NCBI GenBank assembly: GCA_964543475.1
Contig: CAZIYJ010000001.1
Coordinates: 806,001 to 870,000 of the forward strand
Source of the DNA: JAYSYM01 sp964543475
GTDB lineage: Bacteria; Bdellovibrionota; Bdellovibrionia; Bdellovibrionales; JAMPXM01
Length of the DNA: 64,000 bases
Direction: 5' to 3'
The position numbers and the translations under genes are program-made. Below are positions 1 to 8,550 of this stretch, one piece after another. The stretch's first letter is position 1. Each line of letters opens with the position of its first letter. Below the pieces are notes generated by a model, which saw only the letters and a program-made list of their open reading frames with translations, was not told the origin of the DNA and did not search any database.

Positions 1-3
1 ATC

Positions 4-735
4 ATGACCGCTGATTCGAACCAAGAAATAGCAGTCGAAAATATTAGACCTGTGATCGACGGCGGAGATTATCGACCAAGACCATTTCAGCAGGAAGCTT
101 TAGTCATTCAAGCTTATTTGCAGATGAAAGCACAAAACACAAAGACCGCCGAAGCCGCTATCACTGCCGCTTTAACAGAAGATCCCTATGCAACAGGCCT
201 CTTCAGCTACGCTCCCTCTCTTTATTTGCAAGCTATCAATTGGGCTCAGCTGCGAAAGTATTGCCAAGCAATTGAGAGAGGTTTCCCGAAGTCAGTCGAG
301 GCGACGACACTCTTAGCGGTTTGCGAACTGAAATCTGACCGTCAGGCAAGGGCACTAGAGCTGATGGACAATGCTTTGGCTCAAGCTCCTCAAGATCAAC
401 TTCTTCTCGCGAACAACGCCTTCTTGTTACTTGAATTCGGAAAAGATGATGAGGCGAAGGGTTCGCTCCGATTAGCGATGCGAAGTTCTGATAGTCTCCA
501 AACTCTCTTATTGATGGCGAGAGCTTGCGGAGGCTCACGCGATGCAATTTGTGAGCGCGAAAGTTATAAGAAGGTTCTGCACCTTGATCCGCGCCATCTT
601 ACGGCGCTGGTTGGCCTTGCTGAATTAGAACTTCGTGCTGGCGACGCAGAGGCTGCTCTTCAACATTACAAGCAAGCGATGACAATAGATCCAAGCTTCG
701 CACCGTTGTTACGACTCAAGGAGAAACTACCGTGA
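4..735 (+). CDS. TPR-repeat protein, 5' end possibly cut by window edge
   Basis: Protein of at least 243 residues made of helical repeats. The last ~70 residues contain clear TPR signatures (LDPRHLTALVGLAELELRAG, then a following A-L-x-x-Y/H-Y-K-A pattern and IDPSF). There is no signal peptide at the ATG at position 4, but only one codon lies upstream in the window, so the true start may be outside. The stop overlaps the GTG of the next gene in a GTGA, which indicates an operon with the lipoprotein downstream. TPR proteins act as protein-protein scaffolds; the partner here is unknown. Confidence 0.75.
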   Translation: MTADSNQEIAVENIRPVIDGGDYRPRPFQQEALVIQAYLQMKAQNTKTAEAAITAALTEDPYATGLFSYAPSLYLQAINWAQLRKYCQAIERGFPKSVEATTLLAVCELKSDRQARALELMDNALAQAPQDQLLLANNAFLLLEFGKDDEAKGSLRLAMRSSDSLQTLLLMARACGGSRDAICERESYKKVLHLDPRHLTALVGLAELELRAGDAEAALQHYKQAMTIDPSFAPLLRLKEKLP

Positions 736-1385
736 CAAGAATCATAACTTCACTTCTAGTTTTTCCTGCATTTTTTCTAATTGGCTGCGAAGGAAAATCT
801 GGCTATCGAGATCTAAAGTTTAATGAACAGGAAATGCCGGCGCCGACAGAAGACGTTCGTCTTCCAACTCAACTTTGGAACCTCTTTGAAAATCCAAATT
901 CAACCGAAAGAGACGAGTCTGTCGCCCAAAAGCCGACTGAGTTTGTTGGTTTAAAGGTATTTTTGGTTGAAAGAAACAAAGGAATTCTCGGTGGCGAAAA
1001 TCACTTGCTCGCTTTTCCTCCTGGTGGTGGTGAACTGGATTTAAGAGACTTCGTTAGCGAGAAAAGTGGATCGTTTTACTTTGTCGCAGAGCCTCGAACA
1101 AAAATCGAGAAGCCAAACATCAAGGTTTATTTTTTAAGTAATTCAAAAGTGCGTGATTTAAATGGCACGACTGTGGGTTCTGGCTGTGACACGTATTTTG
1201 ACGTGAGTTCTGCGTTTAGCAAAGCCGTGGTAAGTGAGGGATTTCTTCTCAATACGACAGAGCAGAGACATGTTAGCGCTTCGGCCGGAACATTCTTTTT
1301 TGTGCTAGACGATGGCCAAAAGCTGCATCTTGCCCGATTAACGGTAAAAGACAGTCGATATCCCGCAGTTCAGTGCAAACGATGA
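732..1385 (+). CDS. Predicted lipoprotein of unknown function
   Basis: A 217-residue protein with a type II signal peptide: a charged MTR start, a hydrophobic stretch and the lipobox L-I-G-C at residues 16-19. The GTG start overlaps the preceding TPR gene by four bases (GTGA), so translation is probably coupled. The rest is a soluble domain with two further cysteines (SGCDTYF near residue 153 and VQCKR at the C-terminus) that could form a disulfide in the periplasm. I do not recognise a family. The preceding TPR protein is the likeliest partner. Confidence 0.7.
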   Translation: MTRIITSLLVFPAFFLIGCEGKSGYRDLKFNEQEMPAPTEDVRLPTQLWNLFENPNSTERDESVAQKPTEFVGLKVFLVERNKGILGGENHLLAFPPGGGELDLRDFVSEKSGSFYFVAEPRTKIEKPNIKVYFLSNSKVRDLNGTTVGSGCDTYFDVSSAFSKAVVSEGFLLNTTEQRHVSASAGTFFFVLDDGQKLHLARLTVKDSRYPAVQCKR

Positions 1386-1421
1386 TTGCAGAAAGAGCAC
1401 GTCCGTCTTAAAGTAGTTCCG

Positions 1422-2378
1422 ATGGAATCTACTGCTAAGCGCTTTGTTCGCGAGCTCCAAGACCGCGAAACATTTCAATCAGTTTTTTTGACTCGTGATA
1501 AAACGGTCGCCGTTGGTAAGAACGGCAAGTCGTTTATGAGTGTTGTACTTTGCGACAACACAGGTTCGGTTGATGCAAGAGTTTGGGATAACGTTGACCA
1601 CGTCGCCGATATTTTTCAGTCGGGTGATTTAGTTATGGTAAAAGGCGCGGTCCAAATCTTTCAAGGCCGCAAGCAAGTCGTTGTTCATAAACTTGAACGA
1701 GTCGAGCCGTCTGATCAAAACATGGATGATTTCTTGAGTAAGTCGGCTCATGCTCCCGAAGAGATGTTTCAAAAACTTCTATCGTTTGTAGATCTCATTC
1801 AAGATCAGAACATCAAGCAACTCACTCTCGATGTTTTACAAGATCCAGAGATTCGACCAAAGTTGCTTTTGGCTCCGGCAGCAAAAACCATTCACCATGC
1901 TTACCTTGGCGGACTGCTCGAGCATATCGTATCGATTTGCGGAATAATGAAGGGTCTTTCGACCCATTACGGAAACTTAAACCTAGATTACCTTCTATTC
2001 GGCGCCATCTTCCACGATATCGGAAAAGTTTGGGAACTTCAGATTGATCAAGGGATTTCATACACCGATAAAGGAAAGCTCATCGGTCACATGGTGATTG
2101 CGGTAGAGCTAGTTGAAAAGAAAGCCTCTCGAATTCTCGGCTTTCCCGATCAACTCAAAGACTTATGCAAGCACATCATTTTAAGCCATCACGGAAAGCT
2201 CGAGTACGGATCACCAAAGACTCCCGCGTTTTTAGAAGCTTTCATTGTTGCTGCAGTTGATGATTTAGATTCAAAAATTAACACTATCTCTCAGTTCATC
2301 GATGCAGAACGCGATTCGGGCGAATCGTGGTCTCGCTTCAACTCGATGTTTGAACGATACTTCTACTTGAAATCATAG
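1422..2378 (+). CDS. YhaM-like 3'-5' exoribonuclease (OB fold plus HD domain)
   Basis: An N-terminal OB-fold nucleic-acid-binding domain (roughly residues 10-90 from this ATG: FMSVVLCDNTGSVDARVWD, then GDLVMVKGAVQIFQGRKQV) is followed by an HD phosphohydrolase domain. The metal-binding motifs are visible: HHAYLGGLLEH, FHDIGKVWEL, ILSHHGKLEYG and VAAVDDLDSK. OB plus HD in this order is the architecture of YhaM/CBF1 exoribonucleases of Firmicutes, which trim RNA or single-stranded DNA from the 3' end. A TTG at 1386, directly after the previous stop, would add 12 residues; neither start has a strong Shine-Dalgarno, and I prefer the ATG. Confidence 0.8.
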   Translation: MESTAKRFVRELQDRETFQSVFLTRDKTVAVGKNGKSFMSVVLCDNTGSVDARVWDNVDHVADIFQSGDLVMVKGAVQIFQGRKQVVVHKLERVEPSDQNMDDFLSKSAHAPEEMFQKLLSFVDLIQDQNIKQLTLDVLQDPEIRPKLLLAPAAKTIHHAYLGGLLEHIVSICGIMKGLSTHYGNLNLDYLLFGAIFHDIGKVWELQIDQGISYTDKGKLIGHMVIAVELVEKKASRILGFPDQLKDLCKHIILSHHGKLEYGSPKTPAFLEAFIVAAVDDLDSKINTISQFIDAERDSGESWSRFNSMFERYFYLKS

Positions 2379-2390
2379 AGCGGCAAACAC

Positions 2391-2870
2391 GTGATAGATT
2401 TTCTTCAGGCCTATAAAAGATATGATCCAGCAGCAAAATCGATTCTCGAAATTGCACTCTTGTACCCAGGACCCAAAGCGGTTTTATTTCACCGTGTGGC
2501 TCACTTCTTCTATGGGCTTGAGCTTCATTTCGTTGCGCGCCTCTTCTGTGAACTCGGTCGCTTCATTACCGGGATAGAAATTCATCCGGGTGCTAAGATC
2601 GGCGAGCGCCTTGTGATCGATCACGGCATGGGTGTCGTGATTGGTGAGACCGCAGAGATCGGTAATGACTGCATCATCTTCCACGGCGTTACACTTGGCG
2701 GAGTAAAGTTTGACCCAGTTAAACGTCATCCCACAGTCGGTAACCGAGTTCTTATTGGAGCGGGAGCGAAGATTCTCGGCCCAGTCACGATCGGCGATGA
2801 CTCTAAAGTCGGCGCCAATGCCGTTCTCACCAAAGACCTGCCAGCAGGGCAAGTCTTCGTTGGTAGATAA
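2391..2870 (+). CDS. cysE: Serine O-acetyltransferase (CysE)
   Basis: A left-handed beta-helix acetyltransferase that makes O-acetylserine from serine and acetyl-CoA, the first step of cysteine synthesis. Diagnostic stretches are GIEIHPGAKIGERLVIDHG, GVVIGETAEIGNDC and FHGVTLGG, followed by hexapeptide repeats up to ANAVLTKDLPAGQVFVG. At 159 residues it is the short form that lacks most of the N-terminal helical domain of the enterobacterial enzyme. GTG start, 12 bases after the YhaM-like gene. No cysK is next to it, so O-acetylserine sulfhydrylase must be encoded elsewhere. Confidence 0.88.
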   Translation: MIDFLQAYKRYDPAAKSILEIALLYPGPKAVLFHRVAHFFYGLELHFVARLFCELGRFITGIEIHPGAKIGERLVIDHGMGVVIGETAEIGNDCIIFHGVTLGGVKFDPVKRHPTVGNRVLIGAGAKILGPVTIGDDSKVGANAVLTKDLPAGQVFVGR

Positions 2871-2885
2871 AAAATAGTTTCGGGA

Positions 2886-4346
2886 TTATTCGTATAAATA
2901 TCTAAACTTCTGTTCGATATCGAGCTCAAGGTTCGGTTGCCCTTTATCATCAGTCGCAATTTTTACTGGCGCCATTGCAGTGATCCGACCGTACTTCACA
3001 AAGTCTTCAGCTGATGGCCAACCTTCAACGGGCGCACCTTTAGGAATGCTCTCGATCGGTACGAAATGAAACTTCATCCACATCTTCCCTTGTTGATCGC
3101 GCTCAAGCTGAGGTCGACCAAGCCAAGTGCCGTGCATGATCTCGCGTAAATTGAGTCTGCTTGCGAAATCAATCAGCTCGCCGTTTTCGTCGACGACGGG
3201 TTTGAATGTTTTCCGAGGATCGCTGCCTTTAGGAAGATAGTCCAAATAGATTCCATATTTTCGTACGTAGTCGTTTGCGCTGAATGCTTTTAGATAATCT
3301 CCTGTCGGAGTTATAAAAACGTTTCCGCCTTCAACCAAATAACCATCTTCTTCGTGAGCTTGTCCTCGTTTAGTGGCCTTGAAGTAATCGCCGGTGGTCT
3401 TCGATTTAATTTCTGTAGCTAAATACTCTTTACCAACGGTTGTGGTCAGCGACGGATCCATTTCACGCGAAAACATTTTAGTAACAAACGGAAATTTTGT
3501 GCCATCTGGACGAGCTTTCTGCTCGGTCACGCGTTCATAGAATAGAAGATAATTTCCATTATCAAGCTTCACTGGTTCGTGGAGTTTACTTACTTTATTC
3601 CATTTTGTGAGGAGAGTGCCGCCGTAACCATGATAGTTCCAGTCGGTGTGAGGTGTGCGATTGAAGTCATGAACGGGTGCCTGCCAACGAATTCTTTCTT
3701 CAAATGCTCCCGGAGAAGTTTCAACATGCTCAACAGTTCCGTACCAACGTGAACGCGAACTATTATCTCTGGCAACATTCGGAAGAATATTCGGCGCAGG
3801 CTGAGCCATAGTTCCACCTAGCGCAATCGTCTGACCTTGGTCATTCTTGTAAGTGACTACATCCCATGACCACGCTTCATTATGGTAGGCACCTTTCATT
3901 TCAGTGCCGTCAGCATAAAATCCTCGTGATCGCTGAACTTTGAAAACGCCACCTCGAAAGAATGAATCAGGTTGATCTGCTTCGATGTACCGAAGTCCTG
4001 AGGCATTGATTCTATATTTGGTCACACCGTTGGGATAAGTGATCGGCATCACGAGCGATGGATCAGCGAAATCAATTCGTACATCTGCAGGATCAATTGA
4101 ATCAACAGCGTGTTTTCTTAAGCCAGAAACTAAAACTTTAATTCGTCGTTCGATCGGACCGGTCTCTGAAGCGTCTCGCGAAAACATATTCGTGCGACGT
4201 TCGCGAAGCACTTTTTTGAATTGTTTTTGCGTCTTCTGAAACACGCTTTCGCAAGTAATTGCGCTTGCAAGAGACGAATTGGCACTTAAGATAGTGACGG
4301 CTGCAAGGGCTAACAATGTTAAGTTTCTATAGGTGCGCATTTTCAT
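2886..4346 (-). CDS. Exported protein of unknown family, possible beta-propeller
   Basis: A 486-residue protein with a clear signal peptide (MKMRTYRNLTLLALAAVTIL..., cleavage near ASA at 27-29). The body is rich in aromatic residues and in short alternating strands such as DNGNYLLFYERV, GNVFITPTGDYLKAF and HGTWLGRPQLER. This recalls beta-propeller glycosidase folds (GH43/GH117-like), but I cannot identify catalytic residues, so no enzymatic claim is made. It is convergent with cysE (16 bases between stop codons) and monocistronic as far as can be seen. Confidence 0.65.
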   Translation of the reverse strand: MKMRTYRNLTLLALAAVTILSANSSLASAITCESVFQKTQKQFKKVLRERRTNMFSRDASETGPIERRIKVLVSGLRKHAVDSIDPADVRIDFADPSLVMPITYPNGVTKYRINASGLRYIEADQPDSFFRGGVFKVQRSRGFYADGTEMKGAYHNEAWSWDVVTYKNDQGQTIALGGTMAQPAPNILPNVARDNSSRSRWYGTVEHVETSPGAFEERIRWQAPVHDFNRTPHTDWNYHGYGGTLLTKWNKVSKLHEPVKLDNGNYLLFYERVTEQKARPDGTKFPFVTKMFSREMDPSLTTTVGKEYLATEIKSKTTGDYFKATKRGQAHEEDGYLVEGGNVFITPTGDYLKAFSANDYVRKYGIYLDYLPKGSDPRKTFKPVVDENGELIDFASRLNLREIMHGTWLGRPQLERDQQGKMWMKFHFVPIESIPKGAPVEGWPSAEDFVKYGRITAMAPVKIATDDKGQPNLELDIEQKFRYLYE

Positions 4347-4570
4347 GAGGTTAGCTACTTCAAACTCTGTACCTCAATTTATCGCTCTGAGAGCGTTTCT
4401 ATCGATTTCAGCTGTGCATCTCCTGAACACGACCGCTAAATGGCACCCGCGAAGTACGCAGCAGCATCAGGGACTAAGTTATACTCACTTTCAGTTATTA
4501 CCCTATAACTCCTTTAATTTTGTCTTCGATAAACGAAAAGGGTAACTCCTTTATATCCGAAGGAGGATAT

Positions 4571-5305
4571 ATGTTTCGTCTTTTAAGCTTTTCGATCGTC
4601 TTGGCTTCACTTGGCGCAACCCAGGTCACTCATGCTGACGTTGTTTTCGACAAATCTCTTTTCAATAAAATGATGAGCGTTTCAGTTGGAAGCACCCACG
4701 ACAATCAAGGCAAGTCGTTTTGTAGCTCACCGATCATCAACGGGAAGAAGCAAATTGAGGCTGTTGTGTTTCAAAAGGGTGCTGGCTTCGCATGTGATGA
4801 TTCAACAGACAATGGCTACCCTGAGCTAGTTCTTGTTGGTAAAAAGAATGTTTCTAAATCGCTTTCAAGAAACGCAGAAGAAAACGTTTTTATCGAGAGT
4901 GATGTTCTGGCGCAATTGGTAGATGAAGAGTCAGAAGATGCTTATGACTATTTAAAAAATAATTATATCATCGTTCCTGCAATACAAGCTGGGACCAATC
5001 AAATTTTGGGCTATCAGATGTTAGGAAAATCAGAACGACGACTCAACGGAGTGGGGAATCCAACATCGGTACCAACCTACAATCCCTATTCTGGTGGTCT
5101 AATAACATCGTCTGACAAAATTCCCGTATATGGCTGGGATCCAGCAGCAGGCCGAAGTGTGTTGATTAGCGGAACTGCTCCAGTTTATTCGTATGACTAC
5201 GCTACCAATTCTCGCAGACTAACTGCTGGCTACGAGGCCGTTTACTCTTGGGATCCAGCCGCAGGTCGCAATGTGATTATTGGTTACAGAGGCCCAACTA
5301 AATAA
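4571..5305 (+). CDS. Exported protein with C-terminal WDPAAGR repeats
   Basis: The start is chosen at 4571 because a perfect AAGGAGG lies at 4559-4565; the 17 upstream codons of the frame are not needed. MFRLLSFSIVLASLGATQVTHA is a signal peptide, leaving about 222 mature residues. Near the C-terminus an approximately 20-residue unit occurs about three times, with PVYGWDPAAGRSVLISG, PVYSYDYATNSRRLTAG and VYSWDPAAGRNVIIGYRG as cores. The three units suggest a small beta-strand repeat domain exposed outside the membrane. No family recognised. Its 3' end converges on rsmI with 6 bases between. Confidence 0.7.
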   Translation: MFRLLSFSIVLASLGATQVTHADVVFDKSLFNKMMSVSVGSTHDNQGKSFCSSPIINGKKQIEAVVFQKGAGFACDDSTDNGYPELVLVGKKNVSKSLSRNAEENVFIESDVLAQLVDEESEDAYDYLKNNYIIVPAIQAGTNQILGYQMLGKSERRLNGVGNPTSVPTYNPYSGGLITSSDKIPVYGWDPAAGRSVLISGTAPVYSYDYATNSRRLTAGYEAVYSWDPAAGRNVIIGYRGPTK

Positions 5306-5311
5306 AAATTC

Positions 5312-6136
5312 TTAGCGCTTCTTGCCGTCTCGGCGGCCGGGTGTGAACTTACGAGTTTTCACTCGCGGTCCTCCGGGACGAGAGCTAGGGCGCGAGTCAG
5401 GTCGCGAAGCTGCGGAGCGAGCGGTCTCGCGGCGAGGTGGCAGGTCAGCGCGCGGAGCGAGGGGTGCACCATCAGCATCAGACGGGTGGAGAAGCAAAAT
5501 AAACTCTGCCTTCATCCCTTCAGTGTCTTTAGCTAACTTTGAAACCGAACCTTCCAAAACTTTCTCAGTTGGTTGAGTCAGATCAAGACCAAGCAAAGCC
5601 TTTCGTTCACCAAAGACTTCTGAAAGCTCAGACATCAATCGGCCCAAGCGATACGGAGTATCCATCAACACGACTGCGCGACGCTCGCGGCGTAAATCGG
5701 AAAGTGCTTGATTTCGCTCTTCGCGCTCAGCTGGTAAGAATCCTCTGAACACAAACTCACGCATGTCGATTCCATTTAAACTTAACAGCGCCATCAACGA
5801 CGAAGCTCCCGGCAAAACTTCGACCGAAACTCCATCACGACGGCAAACGCGTACTAAGCGCGAACCCGGATCACAAAAGCCAGGTGTTCCGCAATCGCTG
5901 ACAAGAGCCACTTTTTGATTTCGACAAAGCATCAAGAGCTCATTTACGTCGTCGTCTTTGGTGTGTTCGTTTAAAAGCTCTAAACGCTTGTCAGTAATTT
6001 CAAGCCGCTTCAGAAGTTTTGAAACTTCTGATCGCTCTTCGCCAATCACGACATCTGCTAATCGCAAAGCTTCGATTGCACGTAACGTAATATCTTGTGG
6101 GTTTCCGATCGGAGTTGCGATGATCTGAAGTGACAA
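5312..6136 (-). CDS. rsmI: 16S rRNA (cytidine1402-2'-O)-methyltransferase RsmI
   Basis: Tetrapyrrole-methylase-fold enzyme that 2'-O-methylates C1402 of 16S rRNA using S-adenosylmethionine. The start IIATPIGNPQDIT, the SDCGTPGFCDPGSRLV loop, VEVLPGASSLMALLSLNG and VLMDTPYRLGRL are typical of the family. TTG start at 6136 with GGAG about eight bases upstream, two bases after the ttcA stop, so the two RNA-modification genes form an operon. The last ~50 residues are an Arg/Pro/Ser-rich basic tail (RRETARSAASRPDSRPSSRP...) absent from the E. coli enzyme; it may add RNA affinity. Confidence 0.9.
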   Translation of the reverse strand: MSLQIIATPIGNPQDITLRAIEALRLADVVIGEERSEVSKLLKRLEITDKRLELLNEHTKDDDVNELLMLCRNQKVALVSDCGTPGFCDPGSRLVRVCRRDGVSVEVLPGASSLMALLSLNGIDMREFVFRGFLPAEREERNQALSDLRRERRAVVLMDTPYRLGRLMSELSEVFGERKALLGLDLTQPTEKVLEGSVSKLAKDTEGMKAEFILLLHPSDADGAPLAPRADLPPRRETARSAASRPDSRPSSRPGGPRVKTRKFTPGRRDGKKR

Positions 6137-6138
6137 AA

Positions 6139-7131
6139 TTAGTCTCCGCTTTCTAAGGCGCTATCGATTCCATTCCACACTCCGCCGCCACCACTTTTAA
6201 AATCATAGAGGCGATGATCAAGCATGTGAGTTGTGCTCACGTTGCCTAACGAAGACAAAAGCGACTGACGAATATGAGGAATAACTTCTTCAAGTTGCTC
6301 GATCATTTTCTTTACCATTCGGCGTTTGTAGTCGCCGTGAACTGTGTCGCCGCACATGATCGGGCAGTTACAGCATACAACCGGGAAGTTCATTTTTTTA
6401 ACGAACGCAGCAATTTCGCCTTCGGTTGCGTACACTAACGGGCGAATCACCATATTTTTGCCATCGTCGCTTGTTAATTTCGGCGCCATTGAAGCCGTGC
6501 GACCAACAAAGAAAGTATTGAGCAATAAAGTTTCAATGAAATCATCTGCATGGTGGCCAAGAGCAATTTTATTACAGTTATGCTTTTCAGCTAATCCGTA
6601 CAAAACTCCGCGGCGCATGCGAGCGCAAAGTGAACATGGCGTTTCACCAGGTGCAGTTTTTTCTTCAATCATCTTTGCGATGTTGAAAAACTCCATGTGG
6701 TATTCGAAACCCTTCGCCTGAACAAAGTCTTCAACTACATCTTGCCTGAAACCTGCATAACCTTGATCAATATTTGCAGCGACGATTTCATACTTTACCG
6801 GCGCACGCTTACGCATCTCATTTAGAATATGCAAAAGCGCCCAAGAATCTTTACCACCCGAGATCGCAACTAAAATTCGGTCACCTTCTTCAATCAAATT
6901 GAAATCGGCGATCGCTTTGCCAACAGCTTTATTCAGACGCTGTTCGAGTTTGTGCAAAGACATCGAGTTCCAGTCGTGCTTTCCGAGCGCAACTTTTGGC
7001 TCGATGCCGGCAGAGGTCTGAATGGTCTTCTTGTTGTCTTTTCTCTGCATTGAATCAGAAATTAGACCAGCTAATGACTGGAGGAATTGCTGGGACTGCG
7101 TGTCTTCGGGCGTATTAAATGGATTCATCAT
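6139..7131 (-). CDS. ttcA: tRNA 2-thiocytidine(32) synthetase TtcA
   Basis: PP-loop ATPase that thiolates C32 of certain tRNAs with a [4Fe-4S] cluster. The PP-loop SGGKDS is at residues 91-96. The two cysteine pairs of the family, CSLC and CCNCPIMC, flank ALGHHADDFIETLLLN. Length 330 is close to the E. coli protein, with about 50 extra N-terminal residues of low complexity. Two ATGs in tandem (7131 and 7128) could start it, and neither has a strong Shine-Dalgarno. Followed by rsmI after two bases. Confidence 0.92.
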   Translation of the reverse strand: MMNPFNTPEDTQSQQFLQSLAGLISDSMQRKDNKKTIQTSAGIEPKVALGKHDWNSMSLHKLEQRLNKAVGKAIADFNLIEEGDRILVAISGGKDSWALLHILNEMRKRAPVKYEIVAANIDQGYAGFRQDVVEDFVQAKGFEYHMEFFNIAKMIEEKTAPGETPCSLCARMRRGVLYGLAEKHNCNKIALGHHADDFIETLLLNTFFVGRTASMAPKLTSDDGKNMVIRPLVYATEGEIAAFVKKMNFPVVCCNCPIMCGDTVHGDYKRRMVKKMIEQLEEVIPHIRQSLLSSLGNVSTTHMLDHRLYDFKSGGGGVWNGIDSALESGD

Positions 7132-7216
7132 CAGGGCGTAAGGGTTATCGCACGATGTCGAGCTTGTAAAGCTGATCTGCCCTCATTAACCTCTATACAA
7201 GTCCTAGGAGGAAGCT

Positions 7217-7777
7217 ATGAGCGGGAAATGGGAAGTACTTTCAAGTCAGGAGCTACTGAGGGCCGGGTTCTTTCGACTCCGCACAGATCGCTGCAAGCTT
7301 CCTGACGAGCGCATCATGCCTCACTACTACGTCATGGAATTCTCGGACTGGGCGAACATAGTAGCCCTCACCGACGATAATCAGATGATCTTAGTTCGTC
7401 AGTACCGCCACGCGACCGAAGAAATTCACCTTGAAATTCCGGGTGGAGGAGTAGATCCAAGATTAAAGGAAACTCCTCAGCAAGCAGCTGCAAGAGAGCT
7501 TCTCGAAGAAACTGGGTACACTTCAGAAAATATTCGATTTGTTGCCAAGCATCGGCCGAATCCAGCGATGCAAAACAATTTCATGCATACATTCATCGCG
7601 ACTGGGTGTCGTAAAACTCAAGATCCGAAACCAGACGCGTTTGAAGATATCGAAGTCATCACAATGCCGATTCCAGAGGTAATGGATCGAGTAATGGCAG
7701 GGGAAATCAATCACTCCATCGTCGTCGCATCACTCTTGTACGCATTACCGGTTTTAGGATTTTCAGTGCCCCGCTAG
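7217..7777 (+). CDS. Nudix hydrolase, ADP-ribose pyrophosphatase type
   Basis: A 186-residue protein with the full Nudix box (G-x5-E-x7-R-E-x2-E-E-x-G) in GGGVDPRLKETPQQAAAREL followed by LEETGY. The preceding strand MILVRQYRHATEEIHLEIPGGG is typical of NudF/ADP-ribose pyrophosphatases, which split ADP-ribose to AMP and ribose 5-phosphate. AGGAGG lies seven bases before the ATG. Transcribed divergently from ttcA; its 3' end shares a hairpin with the convergent HAD gene. The exact substrate cannot be read from the sequence. Confidence 0.85.
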   Translation: MSGKWEVLSSQELLRAGFFRLRTDRCKLPDERIMPHYYVMEFSDWANIVALTDDNQMILVRQYRHATEEIHLEIPGGGVDPRLKETPQQAAARELLEETGYTSENIRFVAKHRPNPAMQNNFMHTFIATGCRKTQDPKPDAFEDIEVITMPIPEVMDRVMAGEINHSIVVASLLYALPVLGFSVPR

Positions 7778-7792
7778 GCGGCGCGCTTAGCG
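7772..7792. terminator. Hairpin shared by two convergent genes
   Basis: CGCTAGGCG, a GCG loop and CGCTTAGCG form a nine-base-pair stem with one G-T pair. It covers the stop codons of the Nudix gene (+) and the HAD gene (-). There is no good U-run on either side, so it may act as a transcript-end stabiliser or a weak terminator rather than a canonical one. Confidence 0.45.
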
Positions 7793-8548
7793 AGAAATGA
7801 AAAATTCACGAAAGTCTTCGAAGTCGACTTCGAAATGCGGAATGGTTTCAATCTTACGCTTCAAAGTCTCTCGGCCAGAGTGACATGTATCGAGGAAAAC
7901 CAAATTAACTTCCGGCGAAGTTTTGGAAACCGCATTCAATATCACCGGCTCATTCTCAAATAGCCAAATGCTGTGATAACTCCGCTCCAGTTTTTTAACG
8001 ACTGAGCTTTTAAAATCGGCATCTTCCATCGCCGTTTCTGGCTTCAAACAAATTTGAATATGGTCGCCAGTTACCGGAAAACCCATAGCCGAAAGACTTG
8101 CGTGGGTGCCCTCGAGCATTCTCGGGACATCACGACCTGTGAGATACATAATATCTGCATCAAGTGCTTCGACAGCGCGAACAAAATCAACAGCGCCTGA
8201 CATGGGTTCGTCGTGTTTTAAAAAATCATTATGAAAGAACCAGAATTCCCAGAACTTGAGAACATCATCTAGAAAGTCGCTGTCTGACTCAGGCAAAAAT
8301 CCGATGCGCTTAAGTGCTTCGCGAATTCCAAAATCTTTTGATTGCAGATCGATCGTTCGAAGACGCGCCGTCTGCTCCGGCCACTTCGCAACAAATTCTG
8401 GGGTCTCAGCAAACTGATGAAGAATCTGTCGTTGACGTTCTTTGATGTCGTAAAGGGTAGAATCGAGGTCGAAAATTACTAAGAAGCGCTCATCATTATC
8501 GAGCGCTTCTTTTGCATCATTGAGAACTTTTTTAAGAACGTCACTCAT
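7787..8548 (-). CDS. HAD-family phosphatase
   Basis: A 253-residue cytoplasmic hydrolase. Motif I is FLVIFDLDSTLYD (nucleophile and acid/base aspartates, D-x-D) and motif II lies in DIMYLTGRDVPRM (threonine). An insert of about 80 residues between them forms the cap that decides the substrate. Near the end WLFENEPVILN resembles the acidic motif IV region. It starts two bases after the stop of the MFS transporter gene and so is co-transcribed with it; an organophosphate substrate delivered by the transporter is possible but is only inference. Confidence 0.75.
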   Translation of the reverse strand: MSDVLKKVLNDAKEALDNDERFLVIFDLDSTLYDIKERQRQILHQFAETPEFVAKWPEQTARLRTIDLQSKDFGIREALKRIGFLPESDSDFLDDVLKFWEFWFFHNDFLKHDEPMSGAVDFVRAVEALDADIMYLTGRDVPRMLEGTHASLSAMGFPVTGDHIQICLKPETAMEDADFKSSVVKKLERSYHSIWLFENEPVILNAVSKTSPEVNLVFLDTCHSGRETLKRKIETIPHFEVDFEDFREFFISR

Positions 8549-8550
8549 CG

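Noticed and set aside
5322..5576. Arginine-rich plus-strand open frame opposite rsmI
   Set aside because: Mirror of the low-complexity tail of RsmI; no independent evidence.
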